NCBI RefSeq assembly: GCF_014472395.1
Contig: NZ_JACSZW010000002.1
Coordinates: 434,001 to 498,000, forward strand
Direction of reading: 5' to 3'
Source: Pedobacter sp. N36a
GTDB taxonomy: Bacteria; Bacteroidota; Bacteroidia; Sphingobacteriales; Sphingobacteriaceae
DNA: 64,000 nt
The first letter of the stretch is position 1. Every line of letters starts with the position of its first letter. The notes under the pieces were generated by a model that was not told the DNA's origin, did not search any database, and was given only the letters and a program-made list of their open reading frames with translations. Both the position numbers and the translations under genes were made by a program. Below, in pieces: positions 63,731 to 64,000 of this stretch.

Positions 63731-64000
63731 ATGCTTGATTTATTGAGACAACCCTGGCCATGGTATACCTCCGGGATTGCCATCGCTACAATTATGGTCT
63801 TGCTTTTATTCTTCGGGAAGTCATTTGGTTTTTCAACGAATCTGAGAACCATCTGTACCATAGCTGGAGCCGGCAAAAGAGTAAAGCTCTTTGATTTTGA
63901 CTGGAAAACACAAAAGTGGAACCTTTTATTTCTACTTGGCTCCGTACTTGGGGGAGTTGTAGCTGCAACATTTCTTGATAGTGGGGAGCCACTACATTTG
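63731..64000 (+). CDS. YeeE/YedE family sulfur transporter, 3'-truncated by window edge
   Basis: An open frame from ATG 63731 runs to the last base without a stop (90 codons). The start MLDLLRQPWPWYTSGIAIA and the segment LFFGKSFGFSTNLRTICTIA match the N-terminus of YeeE/YedE proteins, with membrane segments near 15-32 and 72-90. Such proteins import thiosulfate or move reduced sulfur. It lies 28 bp after the MBL-rhodanese gene, and often a second half-size YeeE gene follows. Confidence 0.85.
   Translation, partial: MLDLLRQPWPWYTSGIAIATIMVLLLFFGKSFGFSTNLRTICTIAGAGKRVKLFDFDWKTQKWNLLFLLGSVLGGVVAATFLDSGEPLHL

Noticed and set aside
1..64000. CRISPR arrays, insertion sequences, integrase genes, replication origin
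   Set aside because: No regularly spaced direct repeats, no transposase frame, and the only tyrosine recombinase looks like the chromosomal Xer protein. gyrA is present but no dnaA or DnaA-box cluster was seen.

Overview
The window looks like a chromosomal segment of a Bacteroidota bacterium, most likely Sphingobacteriaceae (Pedobacter-like). Evidence: two SusC/SusD pairs, lipoproteins with an S/G-C-K-K lipobox, promoters of the Bacteroidota TAnnTTTG type, almost no Shine-Dalgarno sequences, an AT-rich base composition, and family-specific paralogues such as the small protein usually mislabelled phosphoribosylpyrophosphate synthetase. The genus is an inference from protein style; no database was searched.

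Layout. 1-4.9 kb: the 3' part of a SusC gene, its SusD partner and a secreted DUF218 protein. 5-9.2 kb: a CheB-CheR-PAS-histidine kinase fusion abutting a MarR-GNAT gene broken at both ends. 9.2-24.3 kb: housekeeping genes (yigZ-DMT-ribD operon, prmC, xerD, aroQ, M28 peptidase, an acyltransferase/glycosyltransferase pair, wbqC-like, corA, mgtE, a MATE operon, hemF) with one small gene interrupted by a nonsense codon. 24.3-29.3 kb: gyrA and two paralogous TPR genes. 29.6-33.6 kb: a FUSC protein, ohr and a TSUP transporter. 33.8-37.4 kb: three tightly packed membrane sensor kinases with no response regulator; the third has lost its phospho-acceptor histidine. 37.5-41.7 kb: a FrnE-like protein, divergent galM/galK around a palindrome, a TrmH-type methyltransferase and a DUF3052-like/YdeI fusion. 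41.7-46.2 kb: a second SusC/SusD pair. 46.5-52.6 kb: gltB-gltD. 53.0 kb: the signal recognition particle RNA with a good promoter. 53.2-55.4 kb: fsa/tal, gmhB-like phosphatase and an alpha/beta hydrolase.

55.6-58.7 kb is a small AT-rich accessory island. It starts at a tRNA-Lys(TTT) gene and ends at an imperfect repeat of that tRNA's 3' end plus terminator. It carries two lipoproteins, a gene remnant and a 13-bp inverted repeat, but no integrase.

58.9-64 kb: an SDR oxidoreductase operon with an upstream consensus-type FNR box, then a reduced-sulfur cluster: Crp/Fnr regulator, TSUP exporter, MBL-fold/double-rhodanese persulfide enzyme, and a YeeE/YedE transporter cut by the window end. Two near-identical 16-bp palindromes (GTGAC-CTRA-GTCAC core) precede the TSUP and MBL genes, each exactly 21 bp from a -7-like box. 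This suggests class II activation by the Crp/Fnr protein and is the best-supported regulatory observation here. The three-sensor operon with a built-in pseudokinase is the best candidate for an undescribed signalling system.
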